The notes under the pieces are model-generated. The model searched no databases. It saw nothing but the letters and a program-made list of their open reading frames with translations, and was not told where the DNA came from. Position numbers and translations under genes: made by a program. A stretch of DNA of 52,341 nucleotides from Pseudomonas floridensis (GTDB lineage Bacteria; Pseudomonadota; Gammaproteobacteria; Pseudomonadales; Pseudomonadaceae), in the NCBI RefSeq assembly GCF_002087235.1, contig NZ_MUIO01000061.1, forward strand, positions 1-52,341. Reading direction: 5' to 3'. Positions 1 to 8,074 of this stretch are shown piece by piece (the stretch's first letter is position 1; each line of letters begins with the position of its first letter).

Positions 1-852
1 TTCAACACGAAAGTGTCGGTTGAAATTGGATAGATTGGCGTAACCGACCTCGAAACAGATGTCCGACACCGACATGTCGGACTGCAACAGCAGTCGGCAG
101 GCGCGCTGAATCCTCAGTTTGCGCATCAGATCGATGAAACCGTGACCGGTAATACGCTTGAAAAAGCGCGAAAAACCGGGATCTGTCATGTCCAGACGTC
201 GGGCAATCACTGACAGGCGAATATCGTTGGTCAGCTCGGTTAGCAAATAGTCGAACGCTTTATTGATGCGCTCGGAACTGCGGGCATCCAGCGTCGGCGC
301 GTAACAACTGCTGGCGAGCAGGTGCGCTTCCTGCGCCGGGGCTTTCAGCAGTGTGTTGATCAGTTGCAGAAACAGGATCAGCCGCTCCAACCCTTGCGCA
401 GCACCGATGCTTTCCAGCAATCGGGCTGCCTGCACGGCGCTGGCTCCCGTGAATTCAAGGCCACGACGCGCCTGCTCGAACAACCGCTGCAGTTCGCCCA
501 GCTCCGGCAGCGTATTGCGCAACGCGAGCAGGGCCGCGCCATCGAACTGCAACACCACGTCACGCCCACGCAAATGCTCTCCCGGCACCACATCACCTAT
601 CCAGTCATGGGGCAGGTCGGGCCCGATCAGCGCCACATGGCCTGCGCCGAACTCACCAATGTAGTCGCCCGCGACCAGCTTGCCGCTGCCGTGCCGGATC
701 AGGTGAATCTCGAATTCGGGATGATGATTCCAGCGCGCCAGATCGTAGGGATAGTCGTGCTCGTACCAGCGAAAGCACTGATCAGGCTCGGGAAGAATGA
801 CTTCCAGTTCCGCAGGACGCTGCTCGAAAAGAGCTGCTCGGCTGTCAGGCAT
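1..852 (-). CDS. AraC-family transcriptional regulator (partial, C-terminus cut by window edge)
   Basis: Reading leftward from an ATG at 852, 284 codons are open to the window edge with no stop, so the C-terminus is missing. The N-terminal half looks like a cupin sugar-sensing domain (WNHHPEFEIHLIRHGSG). The C-terminal half is an AraC/XylS DNA-binding domain with two helix-turn-helix units: the first around LSVIARRLDMTDPGFSRFFK, the second around MSVSDICFEVGYANLSNFNR. The gene is divergent from a polyol-type substrate-binding protein and a polyol dehydrogenase, so it probably controls them, like MtlR of mannitol loci. That role is inferred from position; the family call rests on the sequence. 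Confidence 0.85.
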   Translation of the reverse strand, partial: MPDSRAALFEQRPAELEVILPEPDQCFRWYEHDYPYDLARWNHHPEFEIHLIRHGSGKLVAGDYIGEFGAGHVALIGPDLPHDWIGDVVPGEHLRGRDVVLQFDGAALLALRNTLPELGELQRLFEQARRGLEFTGASAVQAARLLESIGAAQGLERLILFLQLINTLLKAPAQEAHLLASSCYAPTLDARSSERINKAFDYLLTELTNDIRLSVIARRLDMTDPGFSRFFKRITGHGFIDLMRKLRIQRACRLLLQSDMSVSDICFEVGYANLSNFNRHFRVE

Positions 853-1226
853 CGGATGCCCCTTTTTTTGTTTTGGGTGCTTCTTGTTGTAGGCGCCTCT
901 TGCTGCCAAGGGCGCTTCGCAGGCGCTCAACATACGCCGTCCCGCCCCCGACCCGCTAGCAGTGAGAACGCCCGGCGCTGATACTTTTTTGATTTCAGAC
1001 GACTGGAGTGCCTGCGGTTAAAAAAGTATCGGTCGGGGATTCACCCTGCGTTTGTCCGGGTCATTGCCGACTGCTGTAATCCATCCGTCCCCATGGCTGC
1101 GGCATGGACAGGTTCACGAGCAGGCTCAGTTCCACATAGCGCCCATCGAGGGCCGTTCTCCAGCCATGGTCAACAACAAAAATAACAGCTCCCGTCGTTA
1201 CCCGGCGCGGAGTGGAGAGCACGACG
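853..1226. other. Divergent intergenic region between araC-type gene and substrate-binding protein
   Basis: This 374-base stretch holds no convincing gene. It contains the start-proximal sequence of both divergent genes, a perfect 11-base inverted repeat (980-990 and 1020-1030), and a GGAG ribosome site at 1214-1217 that serves the ATG at 1227. No strong sigma70 promoter was recognised by eye. Confidence 0.5.
980..1030. promoter_or_regulatory. Perfect 11-bp inverted repeat, possible operator
   Basis: GATACTTTTTT at 980-990 and AAAAAAGTATC at 1020-1030 are exact reverse complements separated by 29 bases. The arm centres are 40 bases apart, close to four helical turns, so a dimeric or looping regulator would meet both arms on the same DNA face. 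The site lies between the AraC gene and its presumed target. It could also form a hairpin in RNA. The regulatory role is inference. Confidence 0.4.
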
Positions 1227-2534
1227 ATGAACATTCACAACGCGCTTTTGCTGTCCGCTGGTCTTTCCTTCGCACTGGTCAGCCACGCGGCTGAAACGGT
1301 GACCATCGCCACCGTGAACAACGGCGACATGATCCGCATGCAGCGGCTATCAAAACTGTTCGAACAACAGCACCCCGACGTGAAGCTCAATTGGGTGGTG
1401 CTGGAAGAAAACGTCCTGCGTCAGCGCCTGACCACCGACATCGCGACCCAGGGCGGTCAGTTCGATGTGCTGACCATCGGCACTTATGAAACGCCGCTGT
1501 GGGGCGCCAAACAGTGGCTGGAGCCGATTTCCGGATTGCCGCCCGAATACGACCTGCAAGACATCTTCCCCGCCGTGCGTCAGGGCCTTTCGGTCAACAA
1601 TACGCTGTACGCCCTGCCGTTCTATGGCGAAAGCACCATCACGTACTACCGCACAGACCTGTTCAAGCAGGCCGGCCTGAGCATGCCGGAACACCCGATC
1701 TGGACCCAACTGGGCGAATTTGCCGCAAAGCTGCATCAGCCGGACAAAGGCCTGTATGGCATGTGCCTGCGTGGCAAGGCTGACTGGGGCGAAAACATTG
1801 CGTTGCTCAGCACCATGGCGAATGCATTCGGCGCACGCTGGTTCGATGAGCAGTGGAAGCCGCAACTGACCAGCCCGGAGTGGACCAAGGCTGCGAATTT
1901 CTACGTGGACACCCTGAAAAAATACGGCCCGCCCGGGGTGACCAGCAATGGCTTCAACGAAACGCTGGCCTTGTTCAACAGTGGCAAATGCGCGCTGTGG
2001 GTGGACGCCAGCGTGGCGGGTTCCTTTACAACCGACAAGGAGCAAAGCCGGGTTGTCGACAGCGTCGGCTTTGCACCGGCGCCGACCGAAGCGACTGACA
2101 AGGGTTCTTCCTGGCTGTACGCATGGTCGCTGGCAATCCCGGTTTCCTCCAGGCACAAAGATGCCGCCAAGGCGTTCATCACCTGGGCGACGTCGAAGGA
2201 ATACATCCAGTTGGTCACCGAGAAGGACGGCATCAGCAACGTCCCGCCAGGCACTCGCGCCTCGACCTACAGCGATGCCTATCTGCAGGCGGCGCCGTTC
2301 GCCAAAGTGACCCTGCAAATGATGCAGCACGCAGACCCGGCGCAACCATCCGCCCAGCCGGTGCCCTACGTCGGCATCCAGTACGTGACCATTCCGGAGT
2401 TTCAGGCCATCGGCACCTCGGTCGGCAAACTGTTCACCGCCGCCCTGACCGGCCAGACCTCGGTCGAGCAGACCCTCGCCGCCGCGCAGGCCGTGACTGA
2501 ACGGGAGATGAAGCGCGCCGGGTATCCGAAGTAA
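1227..2534 (+). CDS. ABC transporter periplasmic substrate-binding protein, mannitol/sorbitol type
   Basis: The protein is 435 residues. The ATG at 1227 has GGAG ten bases upstream, which is better than the in-frame GTG at 1212. The N-terminus is a Sec signal peptide (MNIHNALLLSAGLSFALVSHA, cleavage expected before AETVT). The mature part has the family-1 extracellular solute-binding fold. The stretches TVNNGDMIRMQRLSKLFEQ and RLTTDIATQGGQFDVLTIGT strongly resemble the polyol-binding MtlE/SmoE proteins. It should capture a sugar alcohol in the periplasm. No permease or ATPase gene follows; the next gene, 42 bases on, is a dehydrogenase. Either it borrows another transporter or the permease genes were lost. 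Family call firm, substrate inferred. Confidence 0.85.
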   Translation: MNIHNALLLSAGLSFALVSHAAETVTIATVNNGDMIRMQRLSKLFEQQHPDVKLNWVVLEENVLRQRLTTDIATQGGQFDVLTIGTYETPLWGAKQWLEPISGLPPEYDLQDIFPAVRQGLSVNNTLYALPFYGESTITYYRTDLFKQAGLSMPEHPIWTQLGEFAAKLHQPDKGLYGMCLRGKADWGENIALLSTMANAFGARWFDEQWKPQLTSPEWTKAANFYVDTLKKYGPPGVTSNGFNETLALFNSGKCALWVDASVAGSFTTDKEQSRVVDSVGFAPAPTEATDKGSSWLYAWSLAIPVSSRHKDAAKAFITWATSKEYIQLVTEKDGISNVPPGTRASTYSDAYLQAAPFAKVTLQMMQHADPAQPSAQPVPYVGIQYVTIPEFQAIGTSVGKLFTAALTGQTSVEQTLAAAQAVTEREMKRAGYPK

Positions 2535-2576
2535 TCCGCAGCCCCTTCGACACACTTTAAAGATGGATCACGACTC

Positions 2577-3350
2577 ATGAAAAGACTGGAAGGTAAAAGC
2601 GCGCTGATCACCGGATCGGCCCGCGGTATCGGGCGCACCTTTGCGCAGGCGTACATCCGGGAAAGCGCGACGGTGGCCATCGCGGATATCAATCTGGAAC
2701 GCGCGCAGGCCACCGCCAACGAACTGGGACCGAACGCCTATGCGGTCAAAATGGACGTGACCGATCAGGCCTCCATCGATCAGGCAATTGCGGCAGTGGT
2801 GACACAGACGGGCAAGCTGGACATCCTGATCAACAACGCCGCGATGTTCGATCTGGCGCCTATTGTCGACATCACCCGCGAGAGCTTCGAGCGTTTGTTC
2901 TCGATCAATGTCGCCGGCACGCTGTTTACCCTGCAAGCCGCAGCCCGACAGATGATCGCTCAGGGGCACGGCGGCAAGATCATCAACATGGCCAGTCAGG
3001 CAGGCCGCCGAGGTGAAGCGCTGGTGGCGGTGTATTGCGCGACTAAAGCGGCAGTCATCAGCCTGACCCAATCGGCCGGTCTGGACCTTATCAAGCATCA
3101 CATCAACGTCAACGCCATCGCACCCGGCGTGGTGGATGGCGAACACTGGGATGGCGTCGATGCGATGTTCGCCCGCTACGAAAACCGGCCGCTGGGCGAG
3201 AAGAAAAAGCTGGTCGGCGAACAGGTGCCGTTCGGTCGCATGGGCACGGCGGACGACCTGACCGGCATGGCAATCTTTCTCGCCTCGGCGGACAGCGAAT
3301 ACGTGGTGGCGCAGACCTACAACGTCGATGGAGGCAACTGGATGAGCTGA
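2577..3350 (+). CDS. SDR-family polyol (sorbitol/galactitol-type) dehydrogenase
   Basis: This is a 257-residue classical short-chain dehydrogenase. It has the nucleotide-binding TGSARGIGR motif near residue 12, NNAAM in the middle, the catalytic Ser in NMASQAG and the YCATK Tyr/Lys pair near residue 154. The overall sequence resembles SmoS-type sorbitol dehydrogenases, which oxidise D-sorbitol to D-fructose with NAD+. It lies 42 bases after the polyol-binding protein and is probably co-transcribed with it, giving a two-gene capture and oxidation unit. The exact polyol cannot be read from the sequence. A cytosolic location is expected since there is no signal peptide. Confidence 0.85.
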   Translation: MKRLEGKSALITGSARGIGRTFAQAYIRESATVAIADINLERAQATANELGPNAYAVKMDVTDQASIDQAIAAVVTQTGKLDILINNAAMFDLAPIVDITRESFERLFSINVAGTLFTLQAAARQMIAQGHGGKIINMASQAGRRGEALVAVYCATKAAVISLTQSAGLDLIKHHINVNAIAPGVVDGEHWDGVDAMFARYENRPLGEKKKLVGEQVPFGRMGTADDLTGMAIFLASADSEYVVAQTYNVDGGNWMS

Positions 3351-3455
3351 TCCTGTGAACAAAAGCCGGTCGCCACTTCCATTGATGGGGCGATTGGCTA
3401 AGATGCCCGGACCGCACGTTGTGATCCGCGGCATCACCGAAGCACAGGAGCTGCA

Positions 3456-4277
3456 ATGTCCACCGAAGAGGAGCTCGCCATTTCCGGCGGCACACCGATG
3501 ATCCCCGATCAGCGCCGGGAACTGATGCTGCGCCAGTTACGCAAGCATCAGGTGCTCAGCGTGCATCAGTTGATGGAGATGTTCGACTGCTCGCACATGA
3601 CCATCCGCCGTGACATCGCGTTGCTGGAACAGGAAGGGCGCGCCTATTCGGTAACCGGCGGCGTGCGTATCGCAAGCCAGGTGCACAGCGAACCCAGTCA
3701 TCAGTCCAAGGCCGTGGTGGAACTGCCGCACAAGCAGGGCATGGCACGGTTGGCGGCGAGTCTGCTGCATCCGGACATGACGATCTATCTGGATGCCGGC
3801 ACCAGCACGCTGGAAATCGTGCCGCACATCGTTGCGTTGTCGGGCATGACGGTGGTGACCAATGATTTCGGTGTGGTGAATGCACTGGCCGATGCGGGGC
3901 ATGTGGATGTGATTCACACCGGCGGCCTGCTCGACCACCCGAACCGTTCGAGCGTCGGCGGGCTGGCGGCCGCTACATTGCGGCAACTGGCGACGGACGT
4001 GGCGTTCATGTCCACCAGCTCATGGGACCTGCAACGCGGCACCACCACACCATCGGCCCTGAAAGTCGAAGTCAAGCAGGCGGCCATGCAGTCAGCCTCG
4101 CAGACCGTGCTGGTCGCGACCAGCTCCAAATACGGCACCTTCGGCATGTACAAGGTGGCCGGGCTCGATCAGTTCGACACCATCATCACCGATGCCGCCT
4201 TGGCCGAAGCCGCCGCCGACGGCATCCGAAAACAGCGCATCGAACTGCTGCTCGCCCCGGTTGGCGGCAAGCGCTAG
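3456..4277 (+). CDS. DeoR-family transcriptional regulator of the threonate operon (YgbI-like)
   Basis: The protein is 273 residues. The ATG at 3456 is preceded by AGGAG five bases upstream. An N-terminal DeoR helix-turn-helix (residues about 28-58, HQVLSVHQLMEMFDCSHMTI) ends in the typical IRRDIALLEQEG recognition helix. The C-terminal sensor domain contains IYLDAGTSTLEIVPHI, the DeoR phosphosugar-binding signature. The same gene order (DeoR regulator, dehydrogenase, kinase, aldolase, permease, isomerase) occurs in E. coli ygbIJKLMN. It is therefore the likely repressor of the operon starting at 5069, perhaps relieved by a phosphorylated intermediate. A 0.8-kb repeat island separates it from its target, so it has its own transcription unit or reads through. 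Confidence 0.85.
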   Translation: MSTEEELAISGGTPMIPDQRRELMLRQLRKHQVLSVHQLMEMFDCSHMTIRRDIALLEQEGRAYSVTGGVRIASQVHSEPSHQSKAVVELPHKQGMARLAASLLHPDMTIYLDAGTSTLEIVPHIVALSGMTVVTNDFGVVNALADAGHVDVIHTGGLLDHPNRSSVGGLAAATLRQLATDVAFMSTSSWDLQRGTTTPSALKVEVKQAAMQSASQTVLVATSSKYGTFGMYKVAGLDQFDTIITDAALAEAAADGIRKQRIELLLAPVGGKR

Positions 4278-4284
4278 GCCCTTT

Positions 4285-4903
4285 TATTCACTGAAGATGC
4301 TGCGCCTGATCCACCGCCTTCGCGAGCGAGCTCGCTCCTACTTGTCGTACTCAGGTGCAGGCCTGTGGGAGTGAGCCAACTTTATTCAACTACCCCTTCG
4401 ATAGACCTTTTTCGCGGACAAGTTGGCTCCCACGAGCACATGCCTGTGGACCTCTGTTGGAGTGGACAAGTCAGCCCCCACGGGTACGTGCCTGACCGGT
4501 GGACCGCTGTGGGAGTGGACTTGTCCACGAAGAGGTCTGTTCAGACCCCGTACTCCGCAAGCTCGCCCTCACTGGTCACCGCACCATCCGTGGGAGTGAG
4601 CTTGCTGTCTTTGACTACTCCTTGGATAGACCTTCTTCGCGGACAAGTTGGCTCCCACGAGCACATGCCTGTGGACCTCTGTTGGAGTGGACAAGTCAGC
4701 CCCCACGGGTACGTGCCTGACCGGTGGACCGCTGTGGGAGTGGACTTGTCCACGAAGAGGTCTGTTCAGACCCCGTACTCCGCAAGCTCGCCCTCACTGG
4801 TCACCGCACCATCCGTGGGAGTGAGCTTGCTCACGAATGGGCCCGTATATTCACTGAAGATGCAGCGCCTGCTCCACCGCCTTCGCGAGCGCGCTCACTC
4901 CCG
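4285..4903. repeat. Repeat island flanked by a ~55-bp direct repeat, between DeoR gene and ltnD
   Basis: A sequence of about 55 bases beginning TATTCACTGAAGATGC at 4285 recurs with few mismatches at 4848-4903 (both contain the CCACCGCCTTCGCGAGCG core). The two copies bracket the 225-base tandem duplication and several REP-like palindromes. The 791 bases from 4278 to 5068 contain no convincing gene. The reading frame open across 4365-4958 is an artefact of a repeat length divisible by three. The rightmost ~150 bases are AT-rich and hold the ltnD control region. Confidence 0.8.
4366..4815. repeat. 225-bp tandem duplication containing REP-like palindromes
   Basis: The motif TGGGAGTGAG occurs at 4366, 4591 and 4816, exactly 225 bases apart. 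Copy one (4366-4590) and copy two (4591-4815) differ in their first ~45 bases and appear identical for roughly the last 180 bases. A short third start follows at 4816. Each unit carries a REP-like palindrome in both orientations (CGCGGACAAGTTGGCTCCCA and GGGAGTGGACTTGTCCACGA). Near identity suggests a recent duplication. Copy number may vary between strains. Confidence 0.9.
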
Positions 4904-4945
4904 CTTTTCCCCAACCCAATCAAAAAAACCCTACAATGTTAATTT

Positions 4946-5002
4946 ATGTGAAAAATAAAAATACTTCACATTATTTACTCATTGATTCACTGTCCGATTC
5001 AC
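4946..5002. promoter_or_regulatory. Candidate operator/promoter region of the threonate operon
   Basis: An inverted repeat ATGTGAA (4946-4952) and TTCACAT (4965-4971) has a 12-base AT-rich spacer. TTCAC recurs in the same orientation at 4986-4990 and 4998-5002, inside two direct copies of GATTCAC. The region is AT-rich compared with its surroundings and ends 66 bases before the ltnD start. It is a good candidate for DeoR-type repressor binding, but no matching promoter hexamers could be fixed with confidence. Confidence 0.45.
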
Positions 5003-5068
5003 AGATCAGAACAATAACGTCCGAAAGCCAGCGTCACAGGCCCGGACACTGACTTTGAGGATTACTGC

Positions 5069-5974
5069 ATGAACACTAAGAATGTTGGCGTCATCGGCCT
5101 GGGTGCGATGGGTCTGGGCATTGCCCGTTCGTTGCTGCGCAGCGGTTTCAATGTGCATGCCTGCGACGTGCGCACCAGCGTGACCGAGGCGTTCGCGCAG
5201 GAAGGTGGTGTTGCATGTGAATCCCCGGCCGCCATGGCGGCTGCCTGTGATGTGATCATCACCGTGGTGGTCAACGCCGAGCAGACTGAAACCGTGCTGT
5301 TCGGCGAGAACGGCGCAATCGCCGCGCTGCGTCCCGGCAGCCTGGTGATCGGTTGCGCCACTGTCGCGCCGACGTTCGCGGTCGAGCTGGGCGAGCGTCT
5401 GGCCGCACAACATCTTCTGTACCTCGATGCCCCGATCTCCGGCGGCGCAGCCAAGGCCGCTTCCGGCCAGATGACCATGATGACTTCCGGCCCGGCCGAG
5501 TCGTACGCCAAGGCAGAAGCGATCCTCAACGGTATGGCCGGCAAGGTCTATCGCCTGGGCGACGTTCACGGCCTGGGCTCGAAAGTCAAAATCATCAACC
5601 AGTTGCTCGCCGGCGTGCACATTGCCGCAAGCGCCGAAGCCATGGCGCTGGGCCTGCGCGAAGGGGTCGATGCCGACGCCCTGTACGAAGTGATCACCAA
5701 CAGCGCCGGTAACTCGTGGATGTTCGAGAACCGCGTGCCGCACATCCTCAACGCCGACTACACGCCGCTGTCGGCCGTCGACATCTTCGTCAAGGACCTG
5801 GGCCTGGTGCTGGATACCGCCCGCAGCAGCAAATTCCCGCTGCCACTTTCGGCCACCGCCCACCAGATGTTCATGCAGGCCTCCAGCGCCGGGTTCGGCC
5901 GCGAGGATGACTCCGCCGTGATCAAGATTTTCCCGGGCATCGAACTGCCGAAAGCCAAGACCGATAAAGCCTGA
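5069..5974 (+). CDS. ltnD: L-threonate dehydrogenase
   Basis: The protein is 301 residues, normal for the 3-hydroxyisobutyrate dehydrogenase superfamily. It has the N-terminal Rossmann motif VIGLGAMGLGIARSLL (residues about 5-20), the substrate motif DAPISGGAAKAASGQMT near residue 126, and the catalytic lysine in GSKVKIINQLL near residue 172. By family and by its operon it should oxidise L-threonate to 2-oxo-tetronate with NAD+, the first step of four-carbon sugar-acid degradation. GAGG lies about ten bases before the ATG. The closely related D-erythronate dehydrogenase is an alternative. The operon order matches ygbJ (ltnD). Confidence 0.85.
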   Translation: MNTKNVGVIGLGAMGLGIARSLLRSGFNVHACDVRTSVTEAFAQEGGVACESPAAMAAACDVIITVVVNAEQTETVLFGENGAIAALRPGSLVIGCATVAPTFAVELGERLAAQHLLYLDAPISGGAAKAASGQMTMMTSGPAESYAKAEAILNGMAGKVYRLGDVHGLGSKVKIINQLLAGVHIAASAEAMALGLREGVDADALYEVITNSAGNSWMFENRVPHILNADYTPLSAVDIFVKDLGLVLDTARSSKFPLPLSATAHQMFMQASSAGFGREDDSAVIKIFPGIELPKAKTDKA

Positions 5975-5984
5975 GGAGCCTTTG

Positions 5985-7274
5985 ATGAGCCTGAATGACT
6001 CTCGCCCGCTGTTGGGCTGCATTGCCGACGATTTCACCGGCGCGACCGACCTGGCCAACATGCTGGTACGCGGCGGCATGCGTACCGTGCAGAGCATTGG
6101 TATTCCCAGCGCTGAAATGGCTGCCGGTCTGAATGCCGATGCCATCGTCATCGCCCTCAAGTCGCGCACCACGCCTTCGGCTGACGCTGTCGCCGAATCG
6201 CTGGCCGCGCTGGAATGGCTGCGCGAACGTGGCTGCGAGCAGATTTTCTTCAAATACTGCTCGACCTTCGACTCCACCGCCGCGGGCAACATCGGCCAGG
6301 TGAGCGAAGCGCTGATGGAACAACTGGGCAGCGACTTCACTCTGGCCTGCCCGGCGTTCCCGGAAAACGGCCGCACGATTTTCCGGGGCCATCTGTTCGT
6401 GCAGGATCAGCTGCTCAGCGAATCGGGCATGCAGAATCACCCGCTGACGCCAATGACCGACGCCAATCTGGTCCGCGTGCTGCAAGCGCAGACCATTCAA
6501 AAGGTCGGCCTGCTGCGCTATGACACTGTCGCCAAAGGCGTCGACAGCGTGCGCAGCAAGATTGCCGAACTGCGTGCCGAAGGCGTGAGCATGGCGATTG
6601 CCGATGCGCTGTCCGATGCCGATCTGTACACACTAGGTGAAGCCTGCGCCGATCTGCCGCTGCTGACCGGCGGCTCGGGTCTGGCGCTCGGCCTGCCAGG
6701 CAATTTCCGCAAGGCGGGCAAGCTGCGTGACATCGACGCAGCCAGGCAAATCAAGGTCGACGGCGGTGAAGTCGTGCTGGCGGGCAGTGCATCGGTCGCC
6801 ACCAACGGTCAGGTCGCGGCCTGGCTGGAAGGCAACCGCCCTGCCCTGCGCATCAACCCGCTGGATCTGGCGGCTGGCAAGCCGGTCGTGGAACAAGCCA
6901 TTGCGTTCGCCAAAGACGCTGGGCAAACCGTGCTGATCTACGCGACCAGCACGCCGGACGAAGTCAAAACGGTGCAGAAGACGTTGGGTGTCGAACGCTC
7001 CGGCGCGATGGTCGAAGACGCGCTGGGCCAGATAGCCAAAGGGCTGCTGGACGCAGGCGTACGACGCTTCGTGGTCGCAGGCGGTGAAACCTCCGGCGCA
7101 GTGGTTCAGGCGCTTGGCGTGCAATTGCTGCAGATCGGCGCTCAGATCGATCCGGGCGTGCCTGCCACGTTCAGCCACGGTCAGCAACCGCTGGCAATGG
7201 CGCTGAAATCCGGCAACTTCGGCGCACGCGATTTCTTCGCCAAGGCCCTCAAGCAACTGGCGGGGGACGTTTGA
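5985..7274 (+). CDS. otnK: 3-oxo-tetronate kinase
   Basis: This 429-residue four-carbon acid sugar kinase (formerly DUF1537) has an N-terminal substrate domain beginning GCIADDFTGATDLANMLVRG and a C-terminal nucleotide domain containing VAGGETSGAVVQALGV. The central GGSGLALGLPGNF is also typical. It phosphorylates 3-oxo-tetronate at C4. The ATG at 5985 is preferred over the in-frame TTG at 5982 because GAGGA lies seven bases before it. It follows ltnD by ten bases and overlaps otnC by one base, so the three are translationally coupled. Confidence 0.88.
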   Translation: MSLNDSRPLLGCIADDFTGATDLANMLVRGGMRTVQSIGIPSAEMAAGLNADAIVIALKSRTTPSADAVAESLAALEWLRERGCEQIFFKYCSTFDSTAAGNIGQVSEALMEQLGSDFTLACPAFPENGRTIFRGHLFVQDQLLSESGMQNHPLTPMTDANLVRVLQAQTIQKVGLLRYDTVAKGVDSVRSKIAELRAEGVSMAIADALSDADLYTLGEACADLPLLTGGSGLALGLPGNFRKAGKLRDIDAARQIKVDGGEVVLAGSASVATNGQVAAWLEGNRPALRINPLDLAAGKPVVEQAIAFAKDAGQTVLIYATSTPDEVKTVQKTLGVERSGAMVEDALGQIAKGLLDAGVRRFVVAGGETSGAVVQALGVQLLQIGAQIDPGVPATFSHGQQPLAMALKSGNFGARDFFAKALKQLAGDV

Positions 7275-7912
7275 TGATCGACGAAAACGCGCTGCGTCAG
7301 GAAATCTGCGATGTCGGCCGATTGCTGTATGGCCGTGGCTACACGGTCGGCAGCGCAGGCAACATCAGCGCCCGTCTCGACGATGGCTGGCTGATCACAC
7401 CCACCGACGCCTGCCTGGGCCGCATGGACCCGGCCGATATCGCCAAGGTCAATCTGGCGGGCGAATGGGTGTCCGGCAGCAAGCCGTCCAAAACCCTGGC
7501 GCTGCACCGTGAAGTCTACGACCGCAACCCGGAGGTCGGCGGCGTGGTGCACACCCACTCCACGCATCTGGTGGCGCTGACCCTCGCGGGCGTGTGGCGT
7601 GAAGACGACATTCTGCCGCCGCTGACGCCCTATCAGGTCATGAAAGTCGGGCACATTCCGCTGATTGCCTACGAGCGTCCCGGCTCGCCCAAAGTGGCCG
7701 AGCAGGTCGCGCAACTGGCCAACAGCGTGCGCGGCGTGATGCTGGAGCGTCTTGGCCCAGTGGTCTGGGAAAGCTCGGTCGCCAAGGCCTGCTACGCCCT
7801 GGAAGAACTCGAGGAAACGGCGCGCCTGTGGCTGATGACGAATCCCAAACCTGCACCGCTGGCACCTGAGGCTCTGGAAGAACTGCGGCAGGTGTTCGGC
7901 GCCGATTGGTAA
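7274..7912 (+). CDS. otnC: 3-oxo-tetronate 4-phosphate decarboxylase
   Basis: The protein is 212 residues of the class II aldolase/adducin family. It has the phosphate-binding SAGNISARL motif (residues about 24-32), TPTD, and the metal-binding HTHSTH cluster near residue 92; a further metal ligand is expected downstream. It cleaves 3-oxo-tetronate 4-phosphate to dihydroxyacetone phosphate and CO2, feeding glycolysis. The ATG at 7274 uses the last base of the otnK TGA, so this start is preferred to the TTG at 7271. It is equivalent to E. coli ygbL. Confidence 0.88.
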   Translation: MIDENALRQEICDVGRLLYGRGYTVGSAGNISARLDDGWLITPTDACLGRMDPADIAKVNLAGEWVSGSKPSKTLALHREVYDRNPEVGGVVHTHSTHLVALTLAGVWREDDILPPLTPYQVMKVGHIPLIAYERPGSPKVAEQVAQLANSVRGVMLERLGPVVWESSVAKACYALEELEETARLWLMTNPKPAPLAPEALEELRQVFGADW

Positions 7913-7930
7913 CCGAAACCCATTGATCGG

Positions 7931-7947
7931 GAGGCGCGTCGCGCCTC
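7931..7947 (+). other. GC-rich hairpin between otnC and the permease gene
   Basis: GAGGCGC (7931-7937) and GCGCCTC (7941-7947) form a perfect 7-bp stem with a 3-base loop, followed by a second GGCC-rich inverted repeat. No T-tract follows, so it is not a classical terminator. It sits in the only sizeable gap (162 bases) within the operon and could set the ratio of enzyme to transporter mRNA. Confidence 0.45.
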
Positions 7948-8074
7948 TTGGCCAACCCCGGCGTGGCCGGAAAACAATAACAACAGGAATCGAGAGCATG
8001 ACTTACCCACACCCCGCTTTTGTTCGGATTCGCTCGCTGTCACCCATCGTCTCTTTTAATGGGAGCGCGCAGGC

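Noticed and set aside
4365..4958. A repeated-protein open frame of 197 codons
   Set aside because: It arises because the 225-base repeat is a multiple of three; no ribosome site or family match, and the DNA is REP-like.
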